From Castanea sativa (lineage: Eukaryota; Streptophyta; Magnoliopsida; Fagales; Fagaceae), in the NCBI RefSeq assembly GCF_040712315.1, contig NC_134023.1, positions 31,034,088 to 31,098,087 of the forward strand: a stretch of DNA of 64,000 nucleotides. The letters are read 5' to 3'. The notes beneath the pieces are model-generated. The model did no database searches and had not been told where the DNA came from. It saw only the letters and a program-made list of their open reading frames with translations. Position 1 is the first letter of the stretch, and every line of letters begins with the position of its first letter. The position numbers and the translations under genes are program-made. Below, in pieces: positions 33,796-48,479 of the stretch.

Positions 33796-35629
33796 TATCT
33801 CCTTATTACTATTCTTAATTTGTATAATTAAGCTATGATTTTCATTAACCTATTATTTATATTTACATAATTTATTGAATAAAATGACATTTATTGTGTG
33901 TAATTTTCTATTTTCAGGAAATCAAGTGAAAAGCGAGCTAACGAGAGTGTGTGGCACAAGTAAGGGAGAATGGAGGTCTGACTAGAATTAAAGAGGAGAC
34001 AAATGACCATTAATATCATACTTAAATTTTTAAGGAGGTGCAACTAAAGTGCTTGGGGGCATCTACCATGTTTGGAAGGTTTAAATTAAAGAAAGAAATC
34101 AAAACATGATTTGAAAAAGGAAAGAATATATTTGAGCACTGATTAGTACTTTGAATTTAACTCTCTCCTAAAAATCCCAATTGACTCAATGTTGGATTTT
34201 TTGGAATCATAACTTCAACCACTACAACTTTATAGGTTTGACTTTTTCCAAATTCACACTTTTTGAAGGCCGAAATTAACCCATAAGTGGCTATTGAAAA
34301 TCTAGGCAAAAATATAAAAGCCAAGAGTTTTATATTCTTTGTTTTCTTTAAGTTAGGGTTGCAATGAGGGATGTGGGAAAAGGAATTTCGGAGACGCAAA
34401 CTTGTATTTTCTTAGTTTCTTATGGCAGCCTAAGTTCTCAGCTAGGGTTAGGGGTTATGTTTCTTCTATGTGGTATGATAATTTATTATGATTTTTCCTA
34501 AACTTTGAGACAACAACATATTTTTGATTGTTCAATGAGATTTCTATTGATGTATGAGTTCTTCCATGATTTCAATAAGTTCAATCATATTTTTCTTATT
34601 GTTTAGATGGATTTCTCATAGTTTCAATTAGAAATTAGGTTTTAAAGTGAATGAGATTTTTTTTTTTGAAAACTATTCAAATCATATTGTTAATCTAGGT
34701 TAGCATGTGTTTTTGGATTGTCTCAGTTCAACCAAATCATAGGTTTTTCGTTGTCTAAGAAAAATTAATTATGAAATATACTTCTCTTTAGATCACAAAT
34801 AATTTCATATTGATATGGGGAAACTCAATACCCTGGTGTTTACATTATTGATTTAAACTAATCATTATTTTATTGTTAACAATTACCAAGCAATACTACT
34901 TTTCTTCTTCACAAAAATTTTGCTATTTGATTTCATTGTATTTAAAATTACTATGCTCCATGTGGTTTGACCTTGGTACTCTAAGAATAATATTGCTAAG
35001 ATCTCCTTCACTTGGGAGTGAGCAAGCAATTGTCGATTCCCTAACATTAACCCAACAAAAATGCCATCTTTCTTAAAAAATTTTCGATTTCCAAAACGCC
35101 AAATGTACTTGGATTTCTAGGCCTGAGGCCTTGCCTAGTTGGTAAGTGTTGGGTTTTTTAGGCCCCAATTTTTTATTATGCAGTGGATTAATAACTAATT
35201 AAGTCCAATTATGAAAATTTATCCAATTAAGTGTTGAACAATTGAAGCATATATGGCATATTAAATATAGTGTCATCAATTAAACAAAATAAACTCAATG
35301 AGATGTCGATATTGTGACAAAGTGAAAAATTTAAGGAAAACAATCCAAGGTAAAAAACCACTAGGGGAAAACTTCCCTATAAACACAATCCATTATATTA
35401 AGAGAAGTTTTACAATCTAGAAACCTTTATACCTAGACTCCACATCTTGTAGATGAACTTACAGTGAAAACATTCTACTTCTTTAGAATCTCTGAACTCT
35501 TTAATATATAGATGCATTTAGGGATGATGAACTCATGTTCATGATCAAAAATTATGACCGAGTCCAAGAATCTCTTGAGGATTTACTTGTGGGCTCACAC
35601 CCTAAGCATGAGTGTTGCCCTTAGGAATA
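33796..35629. other. AT-rich DNA without a recognised gene
   Basis: This is the sequence into which element 1 inserted. It has a few less AT-rich patches near 33930-34080 and 34970-35050 ('gtggtttgaccttggtactc') that look like worn noncoding parts of LTR elements. No protein homology was seen in any frame. Confidence 0.4.
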
Positions 35630-37680
35630 TGCCATAGCTAAGTAGGCCAAGAGGTGAAAGGTTGGGAGTTGTCACCTGGTTTGGGTTTAGGAACTAACTT
35701 GAGCCTCTTGCAGAGGCCTTGGTACTATATTCTAGATCTAAAGTTAGGGTGCGGTTTAGGAAGGTGTTAGACAACCAAATACATTAGCTTATGGGCTAAT
35801 CTTTACTCATTGTGTTCTATAACCTAATTCTATTAAGAAATCCCCTAATGAGTTAACCTGATTACATAAAAATAAAAAACACTCAACATCACATGAGTAC
35901 ATTATTACATCACTATATCCATCACACGTATTATACATCCAATAGTTTTATCATTGCATTAATTGTGCCCATCATGTTATCAATCATCCTCATCATCATA
36001 ATGTTAATGCATGCTCGTTGTTTTAAAGGAAATTCAATACTTCAGTTTTGATTCATGAGCAGTCATTTTAAACGGAATTCAATACTCTTTGCAATAATGT
36101 TGTTTTTATCCCGATTGGGTGGTTGGATCAAAGTCAACCATTGGTCGCTGCTAAAAAGTCAACCCTATGTCAAATTTGGATAAAGTTGATAAAAAGCTAC
36201 AATAGCCATTGATTTGATATAAAAAAAAAAAAAAAAATTTCATATTGGTGAAGTTTGGACCAATTTTGACCTTTGGCCAACTATCAATTAAGCAGAAGCA
36301 TTTCATTTTGACCCGAAATGGCACTTTTAGCGGTCCGATGCCCAAATGGGATGAACCATAGTGATCTAGATATTCCCATAGTCCCTTGGTGAGAAAATGA
36401 TTTTTTTTTTTTGAAAATCTTGTGGCCAGGCATGCCAATTTAGGGTGGACAAAATATGGTATCAACAACTTTGATGGACATGTTTGGTTGATACCATTTA
36501 TGCTTGTTGCCCTTGGATAATGGTATGCCTTGCTATCTTGTGAGATGCTTGTAGTTTTTGTTATATTAAGCATGAAATGCTAGATGAATGGTAAGATATG
36601 TCATGCCTAGATGTAACGAAATGATGAGATGATGCTATGCCATGATAGTTGAATGCGAGGTTGTGTGTTAGATGTATGTTAGGATAGACTTTGTGTGTGT
36701 GTGCGTGTAGAATAACCTATTAGAGGACCCTTTGATAGAATTAGCATGTGTAACACAATGAGTGAAGGCCGACCTATGGATCGGATGGCCCAACACTTTC
36801 CCATCTCTATACCTAAACTCTAGACATGTGCTCTGGTAAGATTAGTCCTTCTACTAAGAGCACTACATATATTGTTCCTAGATCTAATCTAGGTGGCGAA
36901 TTTATTTTTTCATCCTCCACCAGGTTCATTTGGTCGAAGCGTACTTTCCACGAGATCGTCATGGGGTGTTTGCATTCACACATGAAGCCTAATGAAAGGG
37001 ACAAGACAAGAGAAATGATTACAGTACTTAAAAGAGAAGATAGAGAGAATAAGATAGGAGTGAAAATAGTAAGTAGAGAAGCCCGCTAAGTAGAAAATAG
37101 AGGGTTTTATGGAGTAAACTAGCACACTCCTTTTACTGTGGGCATATTGATCCTAGATCCCAAATCTAACAAGTCTTATGGGATTTAAAGTCCAATCATA
37201 AGTCTATGGAAGTTGGGGTCTATGGGCTTTGTGACCTATTTCTTTTTGTTCTCTTGTAATGACCAAATGTTTGTCCCAATAATATAATAGAACTGATGCA
37301 TTATCCAACATTTTATTACTTGCACTTTACTTGTATCATTTTTTGGTTGTTTGGAAGTATTTTGTGCTTGTGTGTAGATTGGTCTAGTATTACAGAGTCC
37401 ATTCATTTGCAGACTATGGTAAGACCAAGGCCTGTGGGTGCAAAGGAGAGTACGCCCCAGTTGAGTGGACCATGGTGGAGAAAAGTGGAGTTGCCACCTA
37501 GATTAGGTTTAGGAGCCATATTGGGCTTTTTGGGCTAATCACTTACATACATGAGTCCACATACCCGATTATGGGTCCGGAGTTTAGGTATAGCTTGGGA
37601 AGGTGTTAGGCACTCAAGACTGCTTGGCTTGTGGGTCAGCTTCCATTATGTGTTGTTAGGCCATATTTAATTAAAGAGTT
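35630..37680. other. Worn retroelement-like noncoding segments
   Basis: 35655-35830 and 37480-37640 resemble each other: 'gttgtcacctggtttgggtttaggaac' or 'gttgccacctagattaggtttaggagc', then 'gggaaggtgttaggcactc' or 'aggaaggtgttagacaac'. Blocks reading 'gccacct...aaggtgttaggcac' are common in untranslated regions of large plant Ty3/gypsy elements. A related inverted piece is at 36745-36840. The open frame 36826-37089 (87 aa) matches nothing I know. Confidence 0.4.
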
Positions 37681-38854
37681 TATTAGGAGAGTCATAATCC
37701 TTAATCTAAACATACATCATGCACTTAAGGAAAAATAAAACACACAACATGTTAAAGATCACGTCACAATATAAAGATTACAAATAAAGCACAATCAAAC
37801 ATATTATATTAAAAAAGGAAAAGATAATAATTAAATCATACACATAAGAAAAGATTATGAAATAAATCAAATATAGCAAAAAGACTTAAACAAACATGGT
37901 AAGTAATTAAACACAAATAATTAACCTAAAACAGAGTTAAACAGAATCTATATACACTCAATTTTACACTCATAATTTAATCTTGGAAGATGAATGAAAT
38001 GATCGTTCTAAGTACCCAAAAATCATAATTACATTTCATGCATTAAATCATTCATCACATATCATAAAAATGATCTTGAGATTATAACGATCACGACGAT
38101 ATGCCCGATTCTCAAATCAGACTATTAGATTGAAAGATATCAAAATATCAAGTTTTCATGGTTTTCATGCATTTATTGGGTGAGACTGATCACGTGTGAT
38201 TAATTGAAATTAATTTTGATTGGTCGATAATTAAAATTAATTAAATAAATTTATTTGATTGGTTGGTGATTTTGATTAAAAATAAGTTTGGTTGTATAGG
38301 AATAAAATGGATAATTTGATGCAAATTGGGTCCAGATGCAATTAGTTCAGGTTTGGACCCATCATATTTGATGCAAATGGATAACCTTCTCCCCTCTCCC
38401 GGTGTGTGTGTGTGCGTGTGTGTGTGTGTGTGTGTGTTTTAACAATATTTAGTATTTTTTTTTTTTAAAATATTCGATTTTTTAGGGATAAAACCTGACC
38501 TAATTTGTATTTGCAAATTTTCTAAGCAACCCTAGCTTATTTTTTAAGAAAATACACCTCTATAAATAGAGGAGAAAAATCTAAAATTTAGCACCCCTCT
38601 CTCCCCTTACGTAAAAGAAATTCTGGAAGCTCTGCTTTAGGAATTTCTTTTCTTTTAAGTGACCTTATTTTAGATCTCCAAGAGAATTATTCTCTTTGAT
38701 TTTTAAAATAATCCCATCTTGTAGAGTACATTCATGCAGGTATGTTCTTACTTTACTTTCTATAAATAAACATGTTCTTGTTTTTGCTTGATCTTCCATG
38801 AATATTTTTTGCTTCCTTCCTTGTTTATACATGTTCTTCTTATGTTATTACATG

Positions 38855-38888
<34 letters not shown>

Positions 38889-38900
38889 TTCACATGATTA
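37681..38900. other. AT-rich DNA with microsatellites
   Basis: (GT)n at about 38402-38438 and (CT)n at 38861-38882. 38560-38760 reads like an LTR 5' leader, with 'ctataaatagagga' as a TATA-like box at about 38570, but no partner LTR was found. Confidence 0.45.
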
Positions 38901-38999
38901 GTTTAAATTCTAGTATGTTGATTGATTAAAATGCATAGATCTTGGGGTTAGAATTTCCTTTTAAAATTTTAGATTTGCAAAAATAAATTTGTCATGAAA

Positions 39000-39310
39000 G
39001 TTTGACTCTTTTTTACTTCTAAAACCATATCTATATTTTTCATTAAAATCAGATCTGTATTTTTTAAGCCAAAACCAGCTCTGTATTTTTCATTAAAATC
39101 AGATATGTACTTTTTTAAGACAAAACCAGATTTGTATTTTTTAAAACAAATCCAGATCTGTATTTTTCATTAAAATCATTTCTATATATTTTTTTTTTCT
39201 GACAAAACCAGATCTGTATTTTTCATAAAAAATTATCTTTTCATAAAAAAATATTTGTTTTCTCTCACATTTATAAAAATAAAACCAGATCTAAATTTTT
39301 ATAAAAATTT
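39000..39310. repeat. Irregular tandem repeat of 'ccagatctgtatttttcat' words
   Basis: Five or more copies of a 35-65 bp unit built from 'aaaaccagatctgtattttt' and 'cattaaaatcagat', with variable T-runs between them. Noncoding. Confidence 0.7.
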
Positions 39311-40406
39311 CATTCTTTTTCACCATGGAAACTCAGATCTAAACTTTTAATCAAGCAATCTCATCAAATCTATTTCATACAAAATTAAATTGCAGATCTA
39401 GGATTCTTAAATAGTATTTTAATCTTAGATCTAGAATTTGACATGGCATTTGTTGCATATAATTTAACATTTTGAATAAGGGTACTAAAATGATCATTCA
39501 AAGTCTATAAGACCGGACTTTGTCCGGGTAGAATAGGTGCCTAACACCTTCCCATTCTGTAATAACCTAGCCCCCGAACCATAGATCTTGGTTTGTAGAA
39601 TAGTGTTTTATTTTGGTAGATTGTATCTAGGACCAAAGCTTTGTATTTATTTTCATAGATTTTATTTAGGACTAAAGCCTTGTAATATATTCTGCCAAAT
39701 TATATTTGTACATTTAATTAATGAAACTTGAGGTATCTTGGATATGTAAATTGTATATTGTAGTTTTTCTTATTTTTTGTAATAAAAAATAAGTGGCAAC
39801 TCAACAAAACCCTAAAAGAGAGGTGCTGATACCTTTCTCTTTTGATTGAAAGCACCCTAAATGATCTAGTCTCTCATAGAATCAAATTACATGTGAAAAT
39901 GATTAAAGCAAATAAAAACAAGATTTTTCCATAATCTAGGTTCGGGGTGTGTATACATACTCAACTATGCATAAGATGCGTATGCATCCTTTAACACAAA
40001 TTCGAAAAATTACATTTTTACAGATTCAATCATTCAAAGATATAAACATAGAAATCAAATACGCGTGTAACATAAAGGAAACAAAACAAAGCATCAACAT
40101 AATAAAGGGTTTGTCTTACCTCTAGTACTTTTTTAACTAGAATCTCATTTTGTTTTAATGAGAAATTGCCACATCACCCACTAACTAAATAAAAGATGGA
40201 GATTAAAATTTACTACCACTTGTCATTGTTATTTAAAACAAAAAGAGATGTCCAGTTAAAAAAAATACTGAAGGTAAGCCAAACCCATAAATAAATAACC
40301 ACAAGCAAACCAAATAAATATCTTAAACACATAAAATAAATAAACATGTTAAACTTTACATAAAACTAAAATAATATAATAAGAACAACTAAAACATATT
40401 ATAAAC
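39311..40406. other. Retroelement-like noncoding DNA
   Basis: 39520-39560 contains 'gtgcctaacaccttcccatt', the inverted form of the 'gggaaggtgttaggcac' block at 37590-37615. 39785-39830 has 'gtggcaactcaacaaaaccc'. No coding sequence. Confidence 0.4.
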
Positions 40407-41825
40407 TGTTAGAAAATACAGGAAAATACTTGTTTGTATCTCATACAAAACATGCGCAGCGGAAAAATTAACGGATCTACTTCACTCGCAATTGATAACA
40501 TGTACTATATAAATTTCAGAATTAGAGAACAAGAAAGCGTACTTTGGTATGGTGAAATTCAAAACCGAAGATCAGAAGCACTTGGGAAGACTTTTAATTT
40601 TCACTCCAATTCCACTTAATGCCCAAGATGTGTGGTTTCTCAATCAGTTTTCATCAAAGAGAGAATAGGAGAGTGTCCAACACTCATATACAAACCATTT
40701 CATTCTTTGAATGAAAACCTTATGAAAAGGTCTCATCAAAACCTTCTTGAAAAACTTTTTGAAATTCTATATGTTTCTCTCCTTATATATATAACTGATT
40801 ATCTAATTGGGCTAGTCTTTTGGGCCATTCCAATTGGGCTCTTGTGTGTGGCTTGAAGTGGGACCAAAAGGGATCAATAAGACACTAGCTCCAATGGGCC
40901 TTAAGCTTTTCTGTTAACTCTTGATAAGTCCAAAGTTACCATTAACTATATTTAATATCACTATATAAATATAGTTGCACTCTAGGCCTTATCTATAAAT
41001 TATATCCCAAGACTTTATGATACATGCAACCCCTTCATTAAAATATTCGTAGTAACACAAAATCATGAATGTAGACTGCCACTTTGTAAATTACTGCATC
41101 TTAATCCTTGAGTACCTGGTTTAATCCTTTATATTATTCATTATATATTTATGAAATCCAATTCCATAAATATATACTTTAATAACTCCTTACTAAAGTG
41201 GTTGGGCCCAACTCTCTGAATAATCAAACCCATTAAACTTATCTCAAGAGAATATTTTGTATTTTCGTTAAGAGACTATGAATTTCATGTTGAGAATATA
41301 TGTTCTATCAACACTAAATGTGGCTACCCAACATACTGAGATTTTGACCGTAACTAATAGATCTCACTCCTGATATATTAAAGCAACCTACATCTCATGA
41401 TCAGGTTCATTATTCTCTCAGGATTTAGAGTTGATGTAAATAGAAGTCGTGAGATTTATTATTCATTTGACAGTCGTTAGGAGAATAATAAATCTCACAG
41501 CGGTCCAGTTCAATATGTCTTAACTCTTAAAACATATCAACATACCAACTAGAAATCTCCATTTCCATGATCAAGACAAATCATCTTAGTTGATATGTTA
41601 TAATCTTCACAGATGAAATGCCCAATTTCATCACCGACTACGAACTACATTTTGAGTTTACAAGAAACTTGTGATTTACATCTTCTATGACTAAATCACA
41701 TACAATGCATCTCATGGACTAAGATAATGATCCATTAGTTTATTTATAAATAGTCTTATATAATTAAACAATTTAATTATTTATTACATGCCAATAAATT
41801 GGATTTTAGGGCATAAATCCCAACA
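40407..41825 (-). mobile_element. Solo LTR, 1.4-kb family, copy 3
   Basis: 1419 bp, starting TGTTAGAAAATACAGG and ending ATAAATCCCAACA, with an exact 5-bp duplication, TAAAC (40402-40406 and 41826-41830). It is strongly similar to 1146-2547 along its whole length. Shared words include 'catgtactata', 'aagacactagctccaatggg' and 'catcaccgactacgaactac'. It has no internal region. Confidence 0.92.
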
Positions 41826-41830
41826 TAAAC

Positions 41831-43369
41831 AACCTAAAATCAGATTAAAACATGGATAAAAAGATTATAACATCAATCAAATATGGTAAGAACACTTAAG
41901 ATAACATCAAACAAAAAATCATGTGAATCCTATATAGCAAAGTGAGAAATCATGTAAAAGAGACTCATCTTGCTTTAGAATAACAGATTTGAGATAGTTT
42001 AACTGAGCCCTCAGTGCCTACAACACAAATATAAGATTGAGGGAACAAGAATAATTATAGAACATAACAATGGTTAGTAATCACAACTCAAGAACAAAAG
42101 ATTTTGAAAAGGTTTTAGAAAAAAAATTGGAAAATAAACTTTCTGCCTTAGAACTAACTAGAGAGAGGTTTTGAATATGTAAAAAACGTGCTAAAGGGCT
42201 GTGCGTGAGTTTTGGAAAAGAGAATTTAGGTTTTAGAGAAGATGGAGGCTAAAAAATCACTTTTTCTAGTTAGAGTTTTGATTGGAGGCATAAGATGAGT
42301 ATTTATAAGTTAAATTAGGGGTTTTGAGGCTTTTTAATGATTTTTGGATGTTTTTAAGGGTCTATGGGCTGGCCCACATCAAAGCATATGTTTTGGGCTC
42401 TTAAAATGAAGTTTTAAAACCCAAAAAATCGGACTGCCCAATTTGTGCAAATTCAAATGGTCATAATTTACTCAATATAAGTCCAAATTAGGCGAATTTT
42501 GTGTTCACATTGAATCACCGGATGTCTACTTTTCAATGAAACAAACCTCACTCAAATATTCTTTGTAGATCAAACGATATGGTCAAAAGAGTGAGCAAAT
42601 ATCATTTTTTCGTATCGATTTCAAAGCGATTTGAACACTTTTGAGTTGTGATTACTTTCAAACTATTATGAACTCTTTAATTACCCTTGATTGACATATG
42701 TTAAGCTCATCATTAAAGTTATGGACCAAAATTTATTAACGGGCATAAAATGTATTGTTTACTAGGCCTACTCATTGTTGGACTTGGATATCAAGCAAAA
42801 AGGTCCATCTTCACTCTTTTATTTTTTATTTTTTTATTTTTTTGAGAAAGCATCTTCACTCTTTTTGATCCTCAATTCTTGGTTGATTTGTAATTTAAAA
42901 GCCCCATTAATTTAGACAATGACAAGACCATTTTTTTTGGTACGAAATCTTGTCACGCATATTGTTACTTATTGCAAACATTCCAATAGAATTAGTTTGT
43001 GCCCAATTAGGATCACATAATTTTTTATTTAATTGACAGTATGGTCGGTTTTAATTGCAGAATTATACACTCGTCGCTAACATCTATAGGTTTGTGGCTA
43101 TTGCCACATGCCCAATTCATATCGTTTGAACTCGGGGCATGACAATATTTGATAATATATAATATGATCTTTAAAAAAAAAAAAAGGCACAGATTACATT
43201 CATTCATGGGAAAAAAAGAGGGACATGTTCTAAATTGATGCATATTTTTATTCGTGTCACATACATACATGTATATAAGCACAGATAATAGTTATCGAAG
43301 ATGTAGGAGCTCCTCTACTTTGAAATTATTACATGCATCAATTAGAGAGTCATTTAGACTCATAATCTC
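41831..43369. other. Noncoding DNA, continuing the worn retroelement region
   Basis: Reads as untranslated retroelement or intergenic DNA ('gggctggcccacatcaaag', 'caaacgatatggtcaaaaga'). No supported ORF. 43300-43369 is the 3' flank of the chitinase. Confidence 0.4.
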
Positions 43370-44260
<891 letters not shown>

Positions 44261-44346
44261 CTAGTAGGTTTGTGAGTATTCAGATAGTCACAGTCGAACT
44301 AGATTTTTTCTTTGTGCTTGTGGTGTTACCTGTATCACATTTCAAT

Positions 44347-44355
44347 CTTTTATAG
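44347..44355 (-). promoter_or_regulatory. TATA-like box of the chitinase gene
   Basis: CTATAAAAG on the minus strand, about 90 bp before the ATG, a normal distance for a short plant leader. Confidence 0.6.
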
Positions 44356-44880
44356 GACAAAAGAAATCCTATTCTTACGCCTACATTGATTGCTTTTGCA
44401 GAATTACTTCACATAAATGGTTGACATACGAAAATGCATTAACGAGTCAAGTCGGTGTTGATCCCAGACCTAACCAAATCCTTTACGACTTGACTTGGAT
44501 TTGCACAATTTCTTGATGAGTTATAAGATAAGGACTGCGCCACTGTGATATTCACCAATAAGTAGATCTCTTAGTGGATTTTAACCAATACCCTAGTCGG
44601 TGGCTTGAATTGCCACTTTTTTTATTTTTTTATTATTATTTTTTTCTTTACTTTTTTACATATGCGACTGACAAAGATAAACAGAAATTTTGCTTTGTCA
44701 AATATTGCGTCCTAGTTTCGCAATTGGAATACGAAGAGAGAAATTTGTCAATGCCGTGGTCCTGTGGAGTGACTACTAATTAGAGTGCAGAAAATATTTA
44801 ACTTTGTTTTAACTGTAGTACGAAATTTTGTATTGTAGAGATCATTTGCTTTTTTTTTTTTTTTTTTTGGGTGTAATTGA
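44356..44880. other. Chitinase upstream region
   Basis: AT-rich with T-runs. No further gene is seen. It probably contains upstream promoter elements, which cannot be assigned by eye. Confidence 0.4.
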
Positions 44881-44904
44881 GGTCCTGTTTGGTAGTAGCT
44901 TGTT

Positions 44905-44950
44905 GGGTCATTCTACCGTACCTCCTCTTTTTTTAGGGGGTACGGTACCC
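44905..44950 (+). repeat. Left TIR of the Mutator-like element
   Basis: Within the TIR, CCGTACCTCC and GGGGGTACGG are themselves an imperfect palindrome around a T-run, so each end can fold back on itself. Confidence 0.85.
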
Positions 44951-45050
44951 TTCTTTAATCTTGGCCATAGATTTTACGCATTTAAATCTTGGCCGTTTAT
45001 TTATTTTTAATGAAAAACTAGTTACCGGTTAAGTAGGTAATATATAAAAA

Positions 45051-45330
45051 GCAAGAATACACCGGTTACTGTTCTCTCTCTCGCGTCTCCTCTCTCGCGT
45101 CTTCTCTCTCAAACTGAAAACCTAGTGGATGTTCCGTCTTTTACTTCAAAATACCAAATGATGCATCTCTGCAATGCTTGGCTTCCACCACCGATGGCCC
45201 AAGAGAGAGAAGGACTCATTCTCTCGAGTCGTGTGCTTCGTCAATAACTCCTTCAAACCTGATGAACTAGATTTTGTCTACTCCACTCTCAAATGGATCT
45301 CTATCATCAACTTGTGAGATTTCTTCAATT
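45051..45330 (+). other. Gene-like segment of unknown origin inside the element
   Basis: CT-rich leader-like sequence (45070-45115) is followed by a less AT-rich stretch with an open reading VVCFVNNSFKPDELDFVYST (about 45225-45285). It looks like captured coding DNA but I do not recognise it. Confidence 0.3.
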
Positions 45331-46551
45331 CTCTTTACTCTTAATATTTTTTTAGTTTTATTTTTTATTTTTCATTTTGACTCTAAAAGTTTGGGTATTT
45401 TTAGCTTTTTCAGTATCATTTCAATTCTGGGTATGTTTTGTTTTTCCTTATCTTAATTCAAGTTGAAAATTCGTTTTGTTTTGTTTTTGTCTCTAGAATT
45501 TGGTTATGCCTTTTGTTTGCACGAGTAAATAGCAATAATTTGCTAGCTCTGAATTGTGGATTATTAAATGCTCATTTGATCGATGATTGAGTTAAGAAAT
45601 GAATCACTGACGGTGAATATTGGGGTTTAAGGTAAAGTAAGACTACATAAAGAGCTGTTCTTCACCTTTGGTTTGGCCCTTTTCCTTTTTGTTTCATTTT
45701 TCATATAGAAAGCTTGTAAGCAATAGTGATAGAAGACCTTTAGGGGTTGATTTGTAAAATGCAATAGATAATGATTTCTGTATCTGTCATGATATTGAGA
45801 AATGGAGGAATTTCTAGTTATCTATTGAAATGCTAGTTGTAAAGTATGCCTTATCTTGAGTCAAGGAGCAAGGAAAGTTGCGAGGGAGTAGAGGGATGGC
45901 TATTGCAGTTGTGAAAAATTTGTAGCCATACCATTCATTTACTTTGTTTTGATGGGTTAGTTTTGAAACTATCCTAACGGGATTGAACTGAAAACCTTGT
46001 GAAACATGCCATTCAATAGCTCTGTTTTGGTGGGTTAAATTTGAAACTATCCTAATTGGAATGAACTGAGTTACTTGATAAAAGTCTACTCCATATATAA
46101 GTTATTACTAAGAACCTACTCCTAATCCAGTGGTGTAACCAGATACTAATCCTTTTATTGATGGGTTTATTAAATAATTTTAATTATTTGCTTACTCTGT
46201 GTATTGCTTCTGTAAATGGGTCCAAACACTTATAACATGTTTTTTAAAGTAATATCTAATTTTAATAACTCAGCTTATCAATATGAATAATTTATTCTGT
46301 GTTTCCTTTTCAGCCTCATTTTGTGCTTGATTGAGTATTAGTTCCTTATTCTTTGTTTCCTTTTCAGCCTCATTTATTCTTGAGCTGTTATATGCTACTT
46401 CTCAGAGTTAATTTGGAATCATTATCATGTTACTTGAGGTTTCCAAGGAGTAGCAAATAATAGCTCAAGAATAACTAAAAAGAGTTAGTTTGACAGATTT
46501 TGATTATGGTTTTATTTCTTCATAAATTTGGCTGTTTTTACTTGTTTCTTC

Positions 46552-46574
46552 TCCCCCCCCCCCTTCCCCCTCCC
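46552..46574. repeat. Poly-C tract
   Basis: An uninterrupted run of about 12 C, then TTCCCCCTCCC, unusual in such AT-rich DNA. Confidence 0.8.
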
Positions 46575-47194
46575 TTTACCAGAGAGATGCAGATAGTGCA
46601 CTGGAGCAAAAATAGATAAGAGGGAGAGATAATCAAGTTATCTTTGTGTTTATAAAATTCTGTTTAGAGAAAAGACAACGCAATCCAAGGATGTTGAGTA
46701 CGTTCAATCAGTTATTCAAAATATTGCTAGTTTTAGCTATTTCATGTCTTGTTATTTAATTGTGTTCTGCTCATCAGGGGGTGTGGGTTCTTGTTAGTGT
46801 GGTGTTGAAATTTTATTTTATTTTTTGGTTAGCAGAGGAAAAAGGCAACACCTATGTATTGAAGGTGGAAGGGTTTTTATAAAGAAATAAATTTTTTCTT
46901 TCATGTCCTAGGGAGGACACAGGTATAGAGTTGCTATTTCTTTGTTTCTATTTCTTTTCTTTTCTATGTGGTGGACATCTAAGTTGTAATATGTGAAGTT
47001 GGAATCACAATAAAGAATCTTTTATTGGTAAATAAAATGATAAGATATAGTTGGTGATAAATGCAGAGTATGTTTTTTTGGTACTTGTGGAGATAAATGA
47101 CAGAAAAGAAAGAAAGCAGAATACGTAGAGAAGAATAACCTTGTTAAACATTTTAGAGACTGCTAAAAGATTAACTAATCCTTTGTATGACTAA

Positions 47195-47202
47195 TATATA
47201 TA

Positions 47203-47238
<36 letters not shown>

Positions 47239-47245
47239 TGTATAT
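47195..47245. repeat. (TA)n(TGTA)n microsatellite
   Basis: A short TA run followed by about ten TGTA units. Confidence 0.9.
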
Positions 47246-47328
47246 GCATGAGTGACTGCTTGTTAAAAATGATGTTGTATACAATTTTGAGCTTGCAATT
47301 GTGAACTTTCCTTTGTGAAAACTTGCAG

Positions 47329-48150
<822 letters not shown>

Positions 48151-48370
48151 AAAAGGTCATTATGTTATTTGCATAATAGGAGTTTAAAATTGTAATCTGA
48201 AGCTTGAAGGACATACAGGTTCCTTGGCAAATTAAGTTGTTCTTTTTTAGCATTGTGTAATATTTTAACAAACTAGAAAGACCATTACTTGATATGACAC
48301 CACATTTTTCAGGTGGTCAATAGTTGTCCGATTTACTAATCTTCGAACTTTTTCTCTTTCCTTTTTCAGG

Positions 48371-48476
48371 CTAGCCAGGAGTATAATAATTGAACATGGC
48401 ATTGAACCTAGGCTCACATGGAATGATGATAGACCCCATTTTGAGTCTGTACATCTGGTGAAGAGGGTCAGATAAA
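48371..48476 (+). other. Short open segment after a splice-like acceptor
   Basis: Following CTTTTTCAG, the frame reads LARSIIIEHGIEPRLTWNDD and continues to a stop near 48474. It may be another captured exon. I do not recognise it, and it does not match the next exon expected in the alkenal reductase. Confidence 0.25.
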
Positions 48477-48479
48477 ATA

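Noticed and set aside
33796..35629. A host gene interrupted by element 1
   Set aside because: Joining the two sides of the GGTGT site gives AT-rich DNA without an ORF or splice-like structure, so there is no evidence of gene disruption.
36151..36573. 140-aa minus-strand ORF
   Set aside because: Low-complexity F and K runs from poly-T/poly-A tracts; no conserved motif; inside a gene-free repeat region.
36826..37089. 87-aa ORF on the plus strand
   Set aside because: No recognisable domain, and it sits in worn noncoding retroelement-like DNA. A chance frame is the simpler explanation.
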